In this document: positions 1 to 9,704 of the stretch, piece by piece
Numbering within the stretch: the stretch's first letter is position 1
Layout: every line of letters starts with the position of its first letter
Assembly (NCBI RefSeq): GCF_050016015.1
Contig: NZ_JBNHEQ010000323.1
Coordinates: 1 to 64,000, forward strand
Direction: 5' to 3'
Source of the DNA: Trichodesmium sp002260545
GTDB taxonomy: Bacteria; Cyanobacteriota; Cyanobacteriia; Cyanobacteriales; Microcoleaceae
Length of the DNA stretch: 64,000 nucleotides
Notes under the pieces: model-generated
The model's input: the letters and a program-made list of their open reading frames with translations, nothing else
Database searches by the model: none
Told to the model about the DNA's origin: nothing
Position numbers and translations under genes: made by a program

Positions 1-247
1 GCAATAGAGATGAATGAGATTTTAATTTCTGATTTGCTAAAAGTTGACCTCTGAATTTTCTAGGTAATAAAGTCTGATGGGGATATCTGCAACGAAAGGG
101 AACTGAGTCAAAATTACTATTGCGTATGTAGCAATAGAGATGAATGAGATTTTAATTTCTGATTTGCTAAAAGTTGACCTCTGAATTTTCTAGGTAATAA
201 AGTCTGATGGGGGTATCTGCAACGAAAGGGAACTAAGTCAAAATTCC
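1..247. repeat. Tandem direct repeat, two copies of a ~130-bp unit
   Basis: The sequence starting gcaatagagatgaatgagat at position 1 recurs at 131. About 117 bases of each unit match with three or so substitutions, followed by a short spacer. The left copy touches the window edge, so more copies may lie outside. No open frame or RNA fold is evident in it. Confidence 0.9.
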
Positions 248-868
248 TATTCCTATATAGAATTTTTGAATTTCTAACTTTATGGGAGAAAAAAAGAGTG
301 TTTAAGTGTAAAAAGTATATACTCTTTTAACAATTAGGCTTAAGTTTACGAGTAAATTGAATTTTACTAAGCTTTAAACAAGAATCTTACAAATAGTTAG
401 AGTAATTTAATTATTTTATATGAAATGTTTCTTTAAGTAAAATTTGAGTCTCACCACAATAAATGCTTAAAAGGGCAAAACGCAGTTTACCCCTAAAACT
501 GATTACTAGAAGTAGCTCAAATATTTGTAGGAAATATTTATCATGCCTGGTATTATATTTATTGAGTTAGGGCGATCTAAATAAGCCCAAAAACATTCCC
601 TGGGAAATTCAGCTTTTTGTTTATGAAAAAAGTGCAAGATTATCGCCTTTTTTTGTGTAAATAACCTTATACTTCTAACAGACTTCCCATGGAAAAAATC
701 CGATCTTTTTTCTACCTCTTGCTTACTTGCTTGTTTTTTTCATATTCTTCCTGATTTCTAACTCGTGACCTCTTAATCCTGAATTATACCCATCCGCAAA
801 ATAATTTTTCAGCCAACCCTATTTATTTTTGCCTAACTTCTGATTTACTGAACTTGAAATTTTTACTC
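248..868. other. Gene-free AT-rich spacer
   Basis: No open frame with coding character is seen between the tandem repeat and the antiporter gene. The stretch is AT-rich with several short T runs. The promoter of the antiporter gene should lie in its right part, but no clear -35/-10 pair could be assigned. Confidence 0.6.
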
Positions 869-1987
869 ATGCTAAACACACAAACAATCATTTCTATTTT
901 CTTAGTATTTATTCCTATTTCAATAGCAGCTAATTTTATGGAATGGGGTTCATCAGCTATCTTTATTACATCTGCTATTGCAATTATTCCCCTAGCAGGT
1001 TGGATGGGTACTGCCACTGAAGAAATTGCTGTTGTTTTAGGTCCTAATTTAGGTGGTTTGTTGAATGCTACATTTGGCAATGCTACAGAATTAATTATTG
1101 GTATTATTGCTTTAAATGCTGGATTAATAAGTGTCGTTAAAGCAAGTATTACTGGTTCTATAATTGGTAACTTATTGCTAGTAATGGGTTTATCAATGTT
1201 CTTAGGTGGGCTACGTTTCAAAGAACAAAAATTTCAGTCTGTAGTAGCTCGTTTAAACGCTTCAGCAATGAACTTAGCTGTAATTGCTATCTTAGTACCA
1301 ACTGCAGTAAATGCCACTTCCGATGGTATTAGTGAAAATACAATGCAAAATTTGTCTGGTGCAGTAGCAATAGTGTTAATTTCTGTTTATATACTCACCT
1401 TATTATTTTCCATGAAAACTCACTCTTACTTATATGAAGTTGGTGTGGCCGAAAATGAATCTGGAGAATTAAATTCTGATAGTGAATCTGAAGAAAATAC
1501 CGAACATAAACCTAATTTGTTACTGTGGGTTTTAGTTTTATTAGTCGCAACTTTAGCAGTAGCATTTGAATCAGAATTATTGGTTGATTCTTTAGAAGAA
1601 GCTACTACTACTTTAGGATTAACTTCTTTATTTACTGGTGTAATTGTAGTACCAATTATTGGTAATGCTGCTGAACACGCTACGGCAGTAACTGTTGCTA
1701 TGAAAAATAAAATGGATTTATCTGTTTCAGTGGCAGTAGGTTCTAGTTTACAAATTGCCTTATTTGTGGCGCCTGTATTAATTCTGGCTGGTTTATTACT
1801 AGGTCAACCAATGGATTTGAATTTTAATCCTTTTGAATTAGTAGCAGTAGTAGTAGCAGTATTAATTGCTAATTCTGTAAGTTCTGATGGTCGTTCTGAT
1901 TGGTTGGAAGGAGCTTTATTATTAGCAGCTTACGCTGTTTTAGGATTAGCCTTTTATTTCCATCCCGTGATTGAAGGATTGAGTTAG
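869..1987 (+). CDS. cax: Calcium/proton exchanger (CaCA superfamily, CAX type)
   Basis: This integral membrane antiporter should export Ca2+ (or a similar cation) in exchange for protons. Two inverted CaCA repeats are visible: GNATELIIGIIALNAG followed by SITGSIIGNLLLV in the N-terminal half, and GNAAEHATAVTVAMKNK followed by VGSSLQIALFV in the C-terminal half. The acidic residues of GNATE and GNAAE are the ion-binding residues of the family. The halves are joined by a Glu/Ser-rich acidic loop (around residues 190-220), typical of CAX proteins. Length (~372 aa) is normal. The frame stays open upstream to a TTG at 854, but the ATG at 869 gives the usual short N-terminus before the FIPISIAA helix, so I chose it. 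The gene is monocistronic as far as can be seen. Confidence 0.93.
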   Translation: MLNTQTIISIFLVFIPISIAANFMEWGSSAIFITSAIAIIPLAGWMGTATEEIAVVLGPNLGGLLNATFGNATELIIGIIALNAGLISVVKASITGSIIGNLLLVMGLSMFLGGLRFKEQKFQSVVARLNASAMNLAVIAILVPTAVNATSDGISENTMQNLSGAVAIVLISVYILTLLFSMKTHSYLYEVGVAENESGELNSDSESEENTEHKPNLLLWVLVLLVATLAVAFESELLVDSLEEATTTLGLTSLFTGVIVVPIIGNAAEHATAVTVAMKNKMDLSVSVAVGSSLQIALFVAPVLILAGLLLGQPMDLNFNPFELVAVVVAVLIANSVSSDGRSDWLEGALLLAAYAVLGLAFYFHPVIEGLS

Positions 1988-2043
1988 ATTATTTGGGCAA
2001 AATATCAAATCTCTAAAAATTTATTCAGCTTAGTCTGTTTTAT

Positions 2044-2098
2044 TGATGGATGGGAACCCTACGCTGCTCTTACGAGACAGCGTAGGGAGGATGTAAAA
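2044..2098 (+). repeat. Hairpin repeat resembling an IS200/IS605 right end
   Basis: The stem is ccctacgctg paired with cagcgtaggg, preceded by gatggatgggaa and followed by aggatgt. A second copy with the same flanks lies at 23411-23465, and a related reversed copy at 31849-31910. I recall such conserved hairpins at the 3' ends of cyanobacterial tnpB elements. No tnpB is attached here, so it would be a solo end. Confidence 0.5.
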
Positions 2099-2228
2099 GG
2101 CCAAACGATTCGCACTGATATCTGTTGCCAGTTACCAGTTGACCGTTAGTTAGTACAAGAACAATTCTGAAGTAACTCCTGACTCCTGTAGGGGCGAACG
2201 GCCGTTCGCTCCTACGACTCCTGATCTA

Positions 2229-2302
2229 CGGGTGCGGCAGGACTCGAACCTGCGACTCGCGACTTAGAAGGTCGCTACTCTATCCAACTGAGTTACGCAC
2301 CC
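2229..2302 (-). tRNA. tRNA-Arg (anticodon UCU)
   Basis: Read on the minus strand, the acceptor stem GGGTGCG pairs with CGCACCC. The D arm is ACTC/GAGT, the anticodon stem GCGAC/GTCGC encloses the loop CTTCTAA (anticodon TCT, decoding AGA), and the T arm is GCAGG-TTCGAGT-CCTGC. The discriminator base is G. CCA is not encoded, as is usual in cyanobacteria. All four helices are perfect. Confidence 0.97.
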
Positions 2303-2699
2303 AATTATTATTGAGTTAATAGTATCTCTAGCTATTATAGTTAGATAATCTCTAAATAGGCAACTCAATCATTTAGATTAGATTAATTTAGTCTAAAGAT
2401 AATTATCAGTTGAAATGACAAAAAAATAGAAAAATTGTAAAAATGCCCAAATTTTGAAAATTATGACACTGGACTTGATATAATTTTTTCCTGGCCATAG
2501 ATTTAGAGATTAACTTCTAAATCTAATACTAGCAAACTTAATTCTATACCTCAAACGTAATAATTTTCACAAGAGTTGTAGTTGTGTGACCTAAAATAAG
2601 GTATTAGGATTTTGTGAAAAGGTGAAAATAGAAGGAATTTTAATCAAATGAGTATCGTGGGGCAAACCGTTATTGACAGCAACAAATATAAAACATAGG

Positions 2700-2780
2700 G
2701 AGGTAAGGACATTCTTTTCTGAGATAGTGGGCGTGTCCGACGGGATACCGGGACTGGGAAACGAAAAGCCCACACTATAG
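2700..2780 (+). pseudogene. C-terminal remnant of an IS200/IS605-family tnpB
   Basis: Reading + strand in the frame that stops at 2778-2780 gives ...SEIVGVSDGIPGLGNEKPTL*. I recognise LGNEKPTL as the characteristic C-terminus of one cyanobacterial TnpB group. The frame upstream is degraded. The coding end overlaps the 5' arm of a hairpin (cccacacta, then tagtgtagg, ending near 2809), the layout expected for the RNA-forming right end of these elements. This is a decayed end, not a functional transposon. The remaining spacer 2303-3096 holds nothing else recognisable. Confidence 0.6.
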
Positions 2781-3096
2781 GATCGGCTTAGTGTAGGAGT
2801 ATGTCACAGTAATTATAGGTAATAGTAAGTCTATAATTAGTGATAGTAGCTCTATAAACAAAGTCGAAATTACTATATATTATCAAGTGGCGAGTTTCAA
2901 CAAGCTCATATACTCTACTATGGAATTTAGTCAACAGTTAAGACAAAGTAAATCTATAACTAGCTTTAAAATGTGTTTCCCAAAATGCCTATAGTTTTAT
3001 TGAAAATCATCCCATATTTAAAATAAATCTATGCTAGAGGGATTACAATTACACCAAAAGTACCCCAGGTGATGATGGGAGTCTAATTAAAGTGTC

Positions 3097-3768
3097 ATGT
3101 TTATTCTGAAAAGGCAAGATGTTGAAATTACAAGTATTCCACACCCAAAGCGGGATCAACAAATCCCTATTCTTAATTATCAAGGACAAACTTTTCGCTT
3201 AATCAATGTATTTAAGGCAGAGCAAGCAGAAGAAGCAAGGTCTTTCTGGCGAGATTTAACAGATAATCATGGTAAAGCTTGTGTTTTACTAGAGGAACCT
3301 GAGCGATATAGTGTTTGGGGTAAAATCCGCTTGGATCAACTTAGCAGTGAGGACTCAAAAGAAGAAGAAACTGTTCCTGCTGCTTGTATTCAAGGTTGTT
3401 TGTTGCTGGTACAAGCAGTTTACTTTGATGTAGAAGATTTATTAGGTAATAGACAGGCAAAGTCCTTTTATAAGGATTTTACCAAAGTCCTTAAGCAAAG
3501 AAGCTTTCCTAATACAGATTCCCCTGATGCAATTAATGCTTTATTAACTGTCGATCCTGTAAAAAAATTACAACTACCTTCCTGGCGAGAGGTTCATCTT
3601 TATACTTTATTACAAGAAGTCCATCGTTTAGGAGAAGAATATTTTGGTAATTCCAATTTTGCTGAAGGTATTGACGAAATCATAGAACCTATGGCTAGTT
3701 CAGAGAGAACTCAGTTTATGGCTTGGCTGAATCAATTTCCTGAAGGTAAAAGATGGGCAATCAAGTAA
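3097..3768 (+). CDS. Conserved cyanobacterial protein of unknown function
   Basis: A soluble 223-aa protein beginning MFILKRQDVEITSIPHPKRD. I recall this N-terminus from a family restricted to cyanobacteria, possibly the one named after Npun_F0813, but cannot verify that. No catalytic motif, signal peptide or membrane segment is seen. The middle (around residues 75-110) has a conserved-looking VLLEEPERYSVWGKIRLDQL. The C-terminal half is rich in charged and aromatic residues and probably helical. It stands alone, with about 340 bp to the next gene on the same strand. No function is proposed. Confidence 0.75.
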   Translation: MFILKRQDVEITSIPHPKRDQQIPILNYQGQTFRLINVFKAEQAEEARSFWRDLTDNHGKACVLLEEPERYSVWGKIRLDQLSSEDSKEEETVPAACIQGCLLLVQAVYFDVEDLLGNRQAKSFYKDFTKVLKQRSFPNTDSPDAINALLTVDPVKKLQLPSWREVHLYTLLQEVHRLGEEYFGNSNFAEGIDEIIEPMASSERTQFMAWLNQFPEGKRWAIK

Positions 3769-4157
3769 TTTCAACAGCTTCCTAATAGAAGTATTACTTC
3801 TTGATAGAAGCAAAAGATTTATCTTGGTTTATCTCAAATAAAATGTTGCTAGATAATAAGTTTGCTCTTAAATTGTATTTAACTATGTTTAAACGGCATT
3901 TAAAATAGTATAGTCAATCAATGTTTATTGTGATTAGTATAGATAATATTGATCGACATTGATATTAATTAATAATCTCAATCAAAAAGTATCAATTTCC
4001 TGGCCAATAAAACCCTGAAGCTAGCACTATTTTTTGACTTTATCAATCTATTTTTCCCTTCTTAAAATACCATTGATAAATTTGAAAAGAGAACTGAAAG
4101 TGTTGAGCAATGGGGATAAAATGTTTATTAAAAGTAAAGCTTGATGAGAATATTCCT
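3769..4157 (+). other. Gene-free spacer
   Basis: AT-rich spacer between two same-strand genes. Short direct repeats around 3940-3970 (variants of attgatcgacattgatatta) are the only visible structure. No terminator hairpin with a T-run is clear. Confidence 0.5.
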
Positions 4158-5123
4158 ATGAGCAGCACTTCAGAAAAATCATCTACCCTTACTAAGTCCT
4201 TATTTTCAGCCCAGACTATTGTAATTACAGGTCTTGTCTGGGGTGTAGTAGCCCTATTATTTTTCCTACTATTTAGTGTGCCTCTACCAGGGGAAGAATT
4301 ACCGGAGTGGTACTCTGTTGGGACTTATATATTTGAACTAGGAGCTTACTTACTAGCCTCCATAGTTTGCTTAAGAAACTGGCAAAGTCCTCAAATGGTT
4401 AGTGGTCGTAATGTTTGGATGGGTATTGGTTTAGGATTATTATTTTACTTTATTGCTGGTGTTGTGTTTGGTTGCTGGGAACTACTTTGGGAACTAGATC
4501 CTGATGTGTCAATGGCAGACATTTTCTATGTTGTTTCCTACATATTCTTAGGTTGGGGTATGACTTTAGCTGTAACTTCCAAGCGACTAAATCTAGAATT
4601 TTGGCAGTGGGGAGTTTTGGCTGGAGTAGCAGTTGCTGGAATTGCTTTGGCTATTTGGGTGGCTGACCCTTCAATTTTTGGCCTATTGTTTAGCCCAGAT
4701 GCTACAGCTTTGGCAGAAGTAGATATAGAAGAAATAGAAGAGGTATCGGCTAATTTGGCTCCATCTTGGGTTATTGCTATAGACGAGAAGTTAGAACCTT
4801 TTGCCTATTTTGTGAATTTATTTTATATTATTGCTGATGTATTTTTACTAATCATTGCTACAGCTTTACTTCTGGCATTTTGGGGGGGGCGTTTTTCTCA
4901 GTCCTGGCGTATGATTGCCGCTGCTACATTTTCACTATATATTGCTGATATGTATTTTAAATGGGCAGATACTTATCTTGAAGGAGATTATGAAAGTGGA
5001 GCTTTATTAGAGGTATTCTTTGTATTTACTGCGATTCTGTTTGGAATAGGTGCAGTCCTAGAGTACGATATTTCAACCCGTTCTCGCCAGAGTAGACGAA
5101 GTAGACGAAGTAGTTCTTCTTGA
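4158..5123 (+). CDS. Cyanobacterial multi-pass membrane protein, function unknown
   Basis: The product has about seven hydrophobic segments (for example TIVITGLVWGVVALLFFLLF, IGLGLLFYFIAGVVFG, WGVLAGVAVAGIALAIWVA and VFLLIIATALLLAFWGG) and a basic, Arg/Ser-rich cytoplasmic tail ending SRRSRRSSSS. No known transporter or enzyme signature was recognised. The frame is open from an ATG at 4110, which would add MGIKCLLKVKLDENIP. I prefer the ATG at 4158 (MSSTSEK) because it has a gatgag-like element just upstream and gives a conventional N-terminus, but either start is possible. Its 3' end faces the convergent phytochelatin-synthase-like gene 8 bp away. Confidence 0.75.
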   Translation: MSSTSEKSSTLTKSLFSAQTIVITGLVWGVVALLFFLLFSVPLPGEELPEWYSVGTYIFELGAYLLASIVCLRNWQSPQMVSGRNVWMGIGLGLLFYFIAGVVFGCWELLWELDPDVSMADIFYVVSYIFLGWGMTLAVTSKRLNLEFWQWGVLAGVAVAGIALAIWVADPSIFGLLFSPDATALAEVDIEEIEEVSANLAPSWVIAIDEKLEPFAYFVNLFYIIADVFLLIIATALLLAFWGGRFSQSWRMIAAATFSLYIADMYFKWADTYLEGDYESGALLEVFFVFTAILFGIGAVLEYDISTRSRQSRRSRRSSSS

Positions 5124-5131
5124 TTGGAAAA

Positions 5132-5866
5132 TTAGGTCTCAGAGGGTCGAGAAATCAAGACAACACCTCGTGTCTTTTTAGACACTGGATCTATTGTATT
5201 TGTTGATTCCCACAGAGTCTTTGTATTCACCCAAACTGGAGGATATTTGTAGCGGGATACATCCAGAACCAAAAATTGGTCACTTTCCTCATTATAAGCA
5301 GCAATGGGGGAAATGTGACCTCCTCTTTCTTGGCCAATCGTCCGGCGCAGATAGTTAATTAGTACAAAGTTGTTACTATTCTCTAAATTATCACGAATTA
5401 TCTGTCGAAATTGCTGTATACTAATGTCGCCACCATATAAAGTTTCCACTTGAACTGGATATGTAGCAATTAGGTAAGATAGTTCTGCCAGGGTCATCCC
5501 CTGCCTAGCAATAAGATAACGTGGGATAACTTTCTCAGTTTTCTCATTAAAAATATTATCCTGAGTGAAATAGCTTTGTGGCCAGGGTGAGGTAACTTGG
5601 ACAGGAACTTCCAGGGCATTGAGTACCATAACCACACTCGCAACACCACAAAATGCAGCGTTTTTCTGGGAAACAAACTGACTCATCAAAGGAATGTAGT
5701 ATGCCTGGGCTTCGCTTTTCTGGAGCAGGATTTGGCCTTCAGGGGAGAGGAGGGAAATTAAGTTTTTGGGTAGAGGTAGACGTTGAGCTTGGAGGGGCAT
5801 GGCAGTGACAACCAAGCTCATGGGCAGGATGACAAAACTAGGCCGAAGGTGCTGGAAGATAGTCAT
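5132..5866 (-). CDS. Phytochelatin synthase-like cysteine peptidase
   Basis: A 244-aa papain-fold protein matching the short bacterial phytochelatin synthases, such as the Nostoc enzyme, which mainly removes glycine from glutathione. The catalytic triad is visible: Cys73 (in NAAFCGVASV), His184 (RGGHISPIAAYN) and Asp202 (VLDVSRYKYPPVW). These spacings agree closely with the Nostoc protein. The C-terminal metal-sensing domain of the plant enzymes is absent, as expected. Residues 1-27 form a hydrophobic export signal ending near LQAQ, so it probably acts outside the cytoplasm. The start codon is abutted upstream by the K repeat (tagttatcagttatc on the + strand), shared with dapB. Confidence 0.9.
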   Translation of the reverse strand: MTIFQHLRPSFVILPMSLVVTAMPLQAQRLPLPKNLISLLSPEGQILLQKSEAQAYYIPLMSQFVSQKNAAFCGVASVVMVLNALEVPVQVTSPWPQSYFTQDNIFNEKTEKVIPRYLIARQGMTLAELSYLIATYPVQVETLYGGDISIQQFRQIIRDNLENSNNFVLINYLRRTIGQERGGHISPIAAYNEESDQFLVLDVSRYKYPPVWVNTKTLWESTNTIDPVSKKTRGVVLISRPSET

Positions 5867-6165
5867 TTCTAGTTATCAGTTATCATTTATTCACTACCTC
5901 TGGTTGAGGCATTGGGATTGAAATACTAGGCGCGTTTTTTTCATCCTCTTAAAAGGGGAGGCTTGAGACCTTATTTTTTGCTCATTATAAGAGAATAGTG
6001 AGGATGAAAAAAAATTGACCAGGCACTGAAAAGGGAACGCTTAAGACCAAATTATCTTTGTGGCCGTGACCTGCCAAGGTAGTCAGTTAAGAATTAATCT
6101 GCAACCTTTGATAGACAATTCCTAAAAATGTCTAGGATTGGCTAGGTTTTTCCAAGGTGTTAAAT
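5867..6165. repeat. Spacer with K-family repeat
   Basis: Starts at the pcs-like start codon with ctagttatcagttatc (K family, also at 6994 and near 43020). Around 5934-6010 are two gatgaaaaaaa-type segments and an aaaggggaggcttgaga block of the kind found in the J/K repeats elsewhere in the window. No gene is evident. Confidence 0.55.
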
Positions 6166-6993
6166 CTAAAGTATCTTCTCCAAACCATAGATAAGTTTGG
6201 TTAAAGATTGGACTTTACGAATAGCTAACAAAACTCCGGGCATATAGCAAGACCTGTCTGTTGTATCGTGTCGTAAGGTGTAAATTTGACCAGGCCCACC
6301 AAATATTACTTCTTGATGAGCTATTAACCCTGGTAAACGTACACTATGAATACGAATTCCTTCATCTGCTAAACAACCTCTAGCTCCTTCTATTTTTTCT
6401 GTTTCTTCCACATTGGGTACATTATAGGTTTTTCCCAATTCTGATAACATTTCTGCAGTTTTAATTGCAGTACCACTAGGAGCATCAGCTTTTTGATTGT
6501 GGTGTAATTCGATAATCTCTACATGATCGAAATGCTGGGAAGCGGCGATCGCTGCTTGTTGGAGCAAAACCATACCAATAGAGAAGTTAGGAATTATTAA
6601 TGCACCAATACTGGCTTTTTCTGCAAATTCGGCCAAATCCTGAATTTGCTCTGGACTAAGACCTGTAGTTCCTACCACAGGTCTAACACCATAGGCAATA
6701 GCAGAACGAACATTTTCATAAACACTATCTGGGTGAGTAAAATCAACCATTACTGCTGGTTGTTTCTCTTGAGCTGCCATGACTAACATTCCCTGTAAAT
6801 CATTAAGAACAGGTACTTCTAGGGAGCCACAACCAGCTACCTCACCAATGTCTTGACCTATATATTCTGGTTGTCGCTCTATTGCACCCAAAAGAGTCAT
6901 GTCACTAGCATTTGCTACAGCTTTTATTACTTCACGACCCATCTTACCTGCTGCACCACTGACAATTACTGGAGTAGGAGTTTGGCTTGTCAT
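6166..6993 (-). CDS. dapB: 4-hydroxy-tetrahydrodipicolinate reductase
   Basis: This enzyme reduces the dehydrated HTPA intermediate with NAD(P)H in lysine and diaminopimelate synthesis. The N-terminal Rossmann motif is GAAGKMGREV (residues 13-22). The middle has the family's VDFTHPDS and VVGTTG loops. The catalytic/substrate motif ELHHNQKADAPSGTA carries the paired histidines and the lysine. The C-terminus closes on GLEKIL. The 275-aa length is normal. The ATG at 6993 fits the family start and is immediately preceded, in transcription order, by gataactgataactgaa, a copy of the K repeat that also abuts the pcs-like gene. Confidence 0.97.
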   Translation of the reverse strand: MTSQTPTPVIVSGAAGKMGREVIKAVANASDMTLLGAIERQPEYIGQDIGEVAGCGSLEVPVLNDLQGMLVMAAQEKQPAVMVDFTHPDSVYENVRSAIAYGVRPVVGTTGLSPEQIQDLAEFAEKASIGALIIPNFSIGMVLLQQAAIAASQHFDHVEIIELHHNQKADAPSGTAIKTAEMLSELGKTYNVPNVEETEKIEGARGCLADEGIRIHSVRLPGLIAHQEVIFGGPGQIYTLRHDTTDRSCYMPGVLLAIRKVQSLTKLIYGLEKIL

Positions 6994-7025
6994 TTCAGTT
7001 ATCAGTTATCACTTATTAAGTTATC
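6994..7025 (-). repeat. K-family repeat abutting the dapB start
   Basis: Tandem ttatcagttatcacttatt-type units directly joined to the dapB start codon. The same unit sits at the start of the pcs-like gene (5867) and just upstream of the gene at 43048. Confidence 0.6.
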
Positions 7026-7146
7026 AGTACCTCCGGCTGAAGTTGGAGGGTTGAAAATCGGAAATTTATTTTTCCAAAAATATTCCAAGATAACCTTATT
7101 ATTTTAGCTCATTTTTGGATTTGCTACTTAAATTCAGATGAAGTAA

Positions 7147-7464
7147 TACCGTTTCACGGAAGTTAAAATTCCAAAGTCAAAAGTCATGCATTATGATTTT
7201 ATAGGACCCCTAAGCATATCTCCAGAAAATAGGTAGTCAGGAGAAGCAATTGATAAAAAATGGGTAATAATTGATTGGATGATTGGATGAGTGGGAGATA
7301 TCTAATATACCCCATCACCTCCACTCCCCATCACCTCCTCTACTTTTAGATATATCCGTTCAGGAGTTCTATAGACTCGAAACTTTGACAATACAATAAT
7401 TTCAGGAAATTATTTCACATCGACAGTTTTAAACTATTTGTAAAATCTTTAAAGTGAATTGGTA
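7147..7464. mobile_element. MITE family I (taccgtttcac ends), copy 1
   Basis: The left end taccgtttcacggaag and right end aaagtgaattggta are imperfect inverted repeats, and the interior aaagtcatgcattatgattttata and atttcaggaaatt blocks match copies at 21655 and 41040. This copy carries extra sequence in the middle (about 7190-7360). The flanks (TAA left, TCA right) do not match, so the target duplication has decayed. Confidence 0.7.
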
Positions 7465-7909
7465 TCATAAACATTTAACACAAATCACAAATATAGTCTT
7501 ATGTAGTTAAATATAGTCATATGGTCTCCAGGAATTTGGGCGACTATTGACATAACCTAACAATGTCTGTGATCATAGAAAATTAAATAGCCTCAAGAGT
7601 CAACGATCTGAGTTCAATAGGGTGAAATTCCAGGACTGACACGCTACCTCTAGATACATAAGAACCTATGTCCAAGCCTCTGTATTATGACCAAGTAGAA
7701 ATTGAATCAGGGAGATAATCAAATCTAAAGAGGAAAAGAAAAAGTAGTCCCAAATGTCTTTGACAATGGGATAGAGGGTGTGTAGTTTACCCAGTCAGAG
7801 TAATACCTGCAAAATTAAGGATATGTCATATTTGACCATATTTTTATGAACTATAATTGTCCGTCAATGTGCCACAATAAAAATTAGTAATTAGAATTTA
7901 GAGTCTACT
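7465..7909 (+). other. Leader region of chlI, no gene
   Basis: A 445-bp AT-rich stretch upstream of chlI without coding potential. It should hold the chlI promoter and leader. No confident box was found. Confidence 0.5.
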
Positions 7910-9016
7910 GTGAGTCCAACCGTTCAAGCCAATAATACGGTAAATACATCTGTTAAACCAGCCGTTCAAAGAGGTCGGGCTGTTTTTCCTTTCACTGCGA
8001 TTGTCGGCCAGGAAGAAATGAAACTGGCCTTACTATTAAATGTAATTGACCCCAAAATAGGGGGTGTAATGATCATGGGCGATCGGGGTACAGGTAAATC
8101 TACTACCATCCGCGCCTTGACCGATCTACTCCCAGAAATTGAAATTGTTGTTGACGATCCTTTTAATAGCCACCCTTATGACCCAGATTTGATGAGTGAT
8201 TCTGTGCGAGATAGATTAGCACAGGAGCAGCAAATTCCGATTGTCAAGATAAAAGTCCAGATGGTGGACTTGCCATTGGGGGCTACAGAGGATCGGGTAT
8301 GTGGTACTATTGATATTGAAAAAGCCTTATCTGAAGGGGTTAAAGCCTTTGAACCAGGGCTATTAGCAAAGGCTAACCGTGGTCTTTTATATGTTGATGA
8401 GGTGAATCTTTTAGATGACCACTTAGTTGATGTTTTGCTCGACTCGGCAGCAAGTGGTTGGAATACTGTGGAAAGAGAAGGTATTTCTATACGCCATCCT
8501 GCTCGTTTTGTACTTGTAGGTTCGGGAAATCCAGAGGAAGGGGAATTACGACCTCAGTTACTGGATAGATTTGGTATGCACGCCGAAATCAGAACTGTAA
8601 AAGATCCTTTATTACGAGTTGAAATTGTTGAACAACGTTCAGCTTTTGACCAAAATCCTCAAACATTTTTAGAAAAGTACAAATCACAACAGGAAGAATT
8701 ACAAAATAAGCTTGTAGATGCTCAACAAAACCTGAAATTAGTGGAAGTTGACCATGATTTAAGAGTGAAAATTTCTCAAGTTTGTTCTGAGTTAGATGTA
8801 GATGGTTTAAGGGGAGATATTGTTACTAATCGTGCTGCTAAAGCTTTAGCTGCTTTTGAGGGTAATAAGGAAGTAACTATTGAAGATATTGGTCGTGTTA
8901 TTACTATGTGTTTACGACATCGACTACGAAAAGATCCTTTGGAAAGTATTGACTCTGGAGATAAGGTGAAAAAGGTATTTAATCGGGTCTTTGGATTGGC
9001 AGAAGCAGAAGAATAA
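7910..9016 (+). CDS. chlI: Magnesium chelatase ATPase subunit I
   Basis: The AAA+ motor subunit of Mg-chelatase, which with ChlD and ChlH inserts Mg2+ into protoporphyrin IX, the first committed step of chlorophyll synthesis. Visible motifs are Walker A GDRGTGKST (around residue 64), Walker B LLYVDEVNLLDD (around residue 160), sensor-1 FVLVGSGNPEEGELRPQLLDRFG, and the C-terminal helical lid ending LESIDSGDKVKKVFNRVFG. The length of 368 aa is typical. It begins with GTG (GTG AGT CCA ACC). It is not in an operon with chlD or chlH here. Confidence 0.97.
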   Translation: MSPTVQANNTVNTSVKPAVQRGRAVFPFTAIVGQEEMKLALLLNVIDPKIGGVMIMGDRGTGKSTTIRALTDLLPEIEIVVDDPFNSHPYDPDLMSDSVRDRLAQEQQIPIVKIKVQMVDLPLGATEDRVCGTIDIEKALSEGVKAFEPGLLAKANRGLLYVDEVNLLDDHLVDVLLDSAASGWNTVEREGISIRHPARFVLVGSGNPEEGELRPQLLDRFGMHAEIRTVKDPLLRVEIVEQRSAFDQNPQTFLEKYKSQQEELQNKLVDAQQNLKLVEVDHDLRVKISQVCSELDVDGLRGDIVTNRAAKALAAFEGNKEVTIEDIGRVITMCLRHRLRKDPLESIDSGDKVKKVFNRVFGLAEAEE

Positions 9017-9704
9017 TTCAAGAATTAATCTTTATTAATTGCAGTTGAATTTTTCAGGGAGAGGCAGGTTGATAACAGCAGGTTTTTCATAAAAAATTGA
9101 CTATTTAACAATTATGAAAAACTTGTATCATTGCTTCTCCTGATTTGATGAAAATATCAGTAAATTTTCAGATAATTCAGATAATCAAGAATATTAAATT
9201 GGCTAGTGCATCAGCAAAGTGTGGGATAAGTAAGTATGGCTGGGGAATATAATTTTAAAGGACTGATATATAAAGGTTAAGCGCATTTTTGGAGCAAAAA
9301 AAAGTGCAAATTTTTCAGTCTTTAAGACTAAAAAGTTAGGACGGCTGGCAGAGTTGCAAAAAAAGATGCAGCTACAATTATTCCTCCTACTTTCGGAGGT
9401 TTTCCGACACTTCCCACACTTCCTTGACGCACTACCTTAAATTTTATAGTACGGCAATTATTAAGAGGAAGAGTGAGAAGTCTGGGGAGTATTTTTCAAC
9501 ATAGATACCTATTTTTTCCCATATTTCAGAACGTATAAGTCTAAGTCAGTATTTCTGACGACTAAATGAAAAAAATTAATCACGGAAAAAAATACCATAA
9601 GGGTTATATATACAGTAGTTGAACTTAAAAACAAGACGTTTTTTCATCTGAAACTCCCTCAAAGAAAGCTTTGTCTCAATCTAAAGTTAAATAACTATAT
9701 ATAA
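9017..9704. other. Repeat-rich spacer
   Basis: No gene is seen. The segment from about 9255 to 9420 resembles a decayed internal part of the E-family repeat (gactgatatataaaggtt... then actaaaaagttagga). Confidence 0.45.

Noticed and set aside
2591..2773. 60-codon open frame on the minus strand
   Set aside because: It is antisense to the recognisable tnpB C-terminal remnant on the plus strand.
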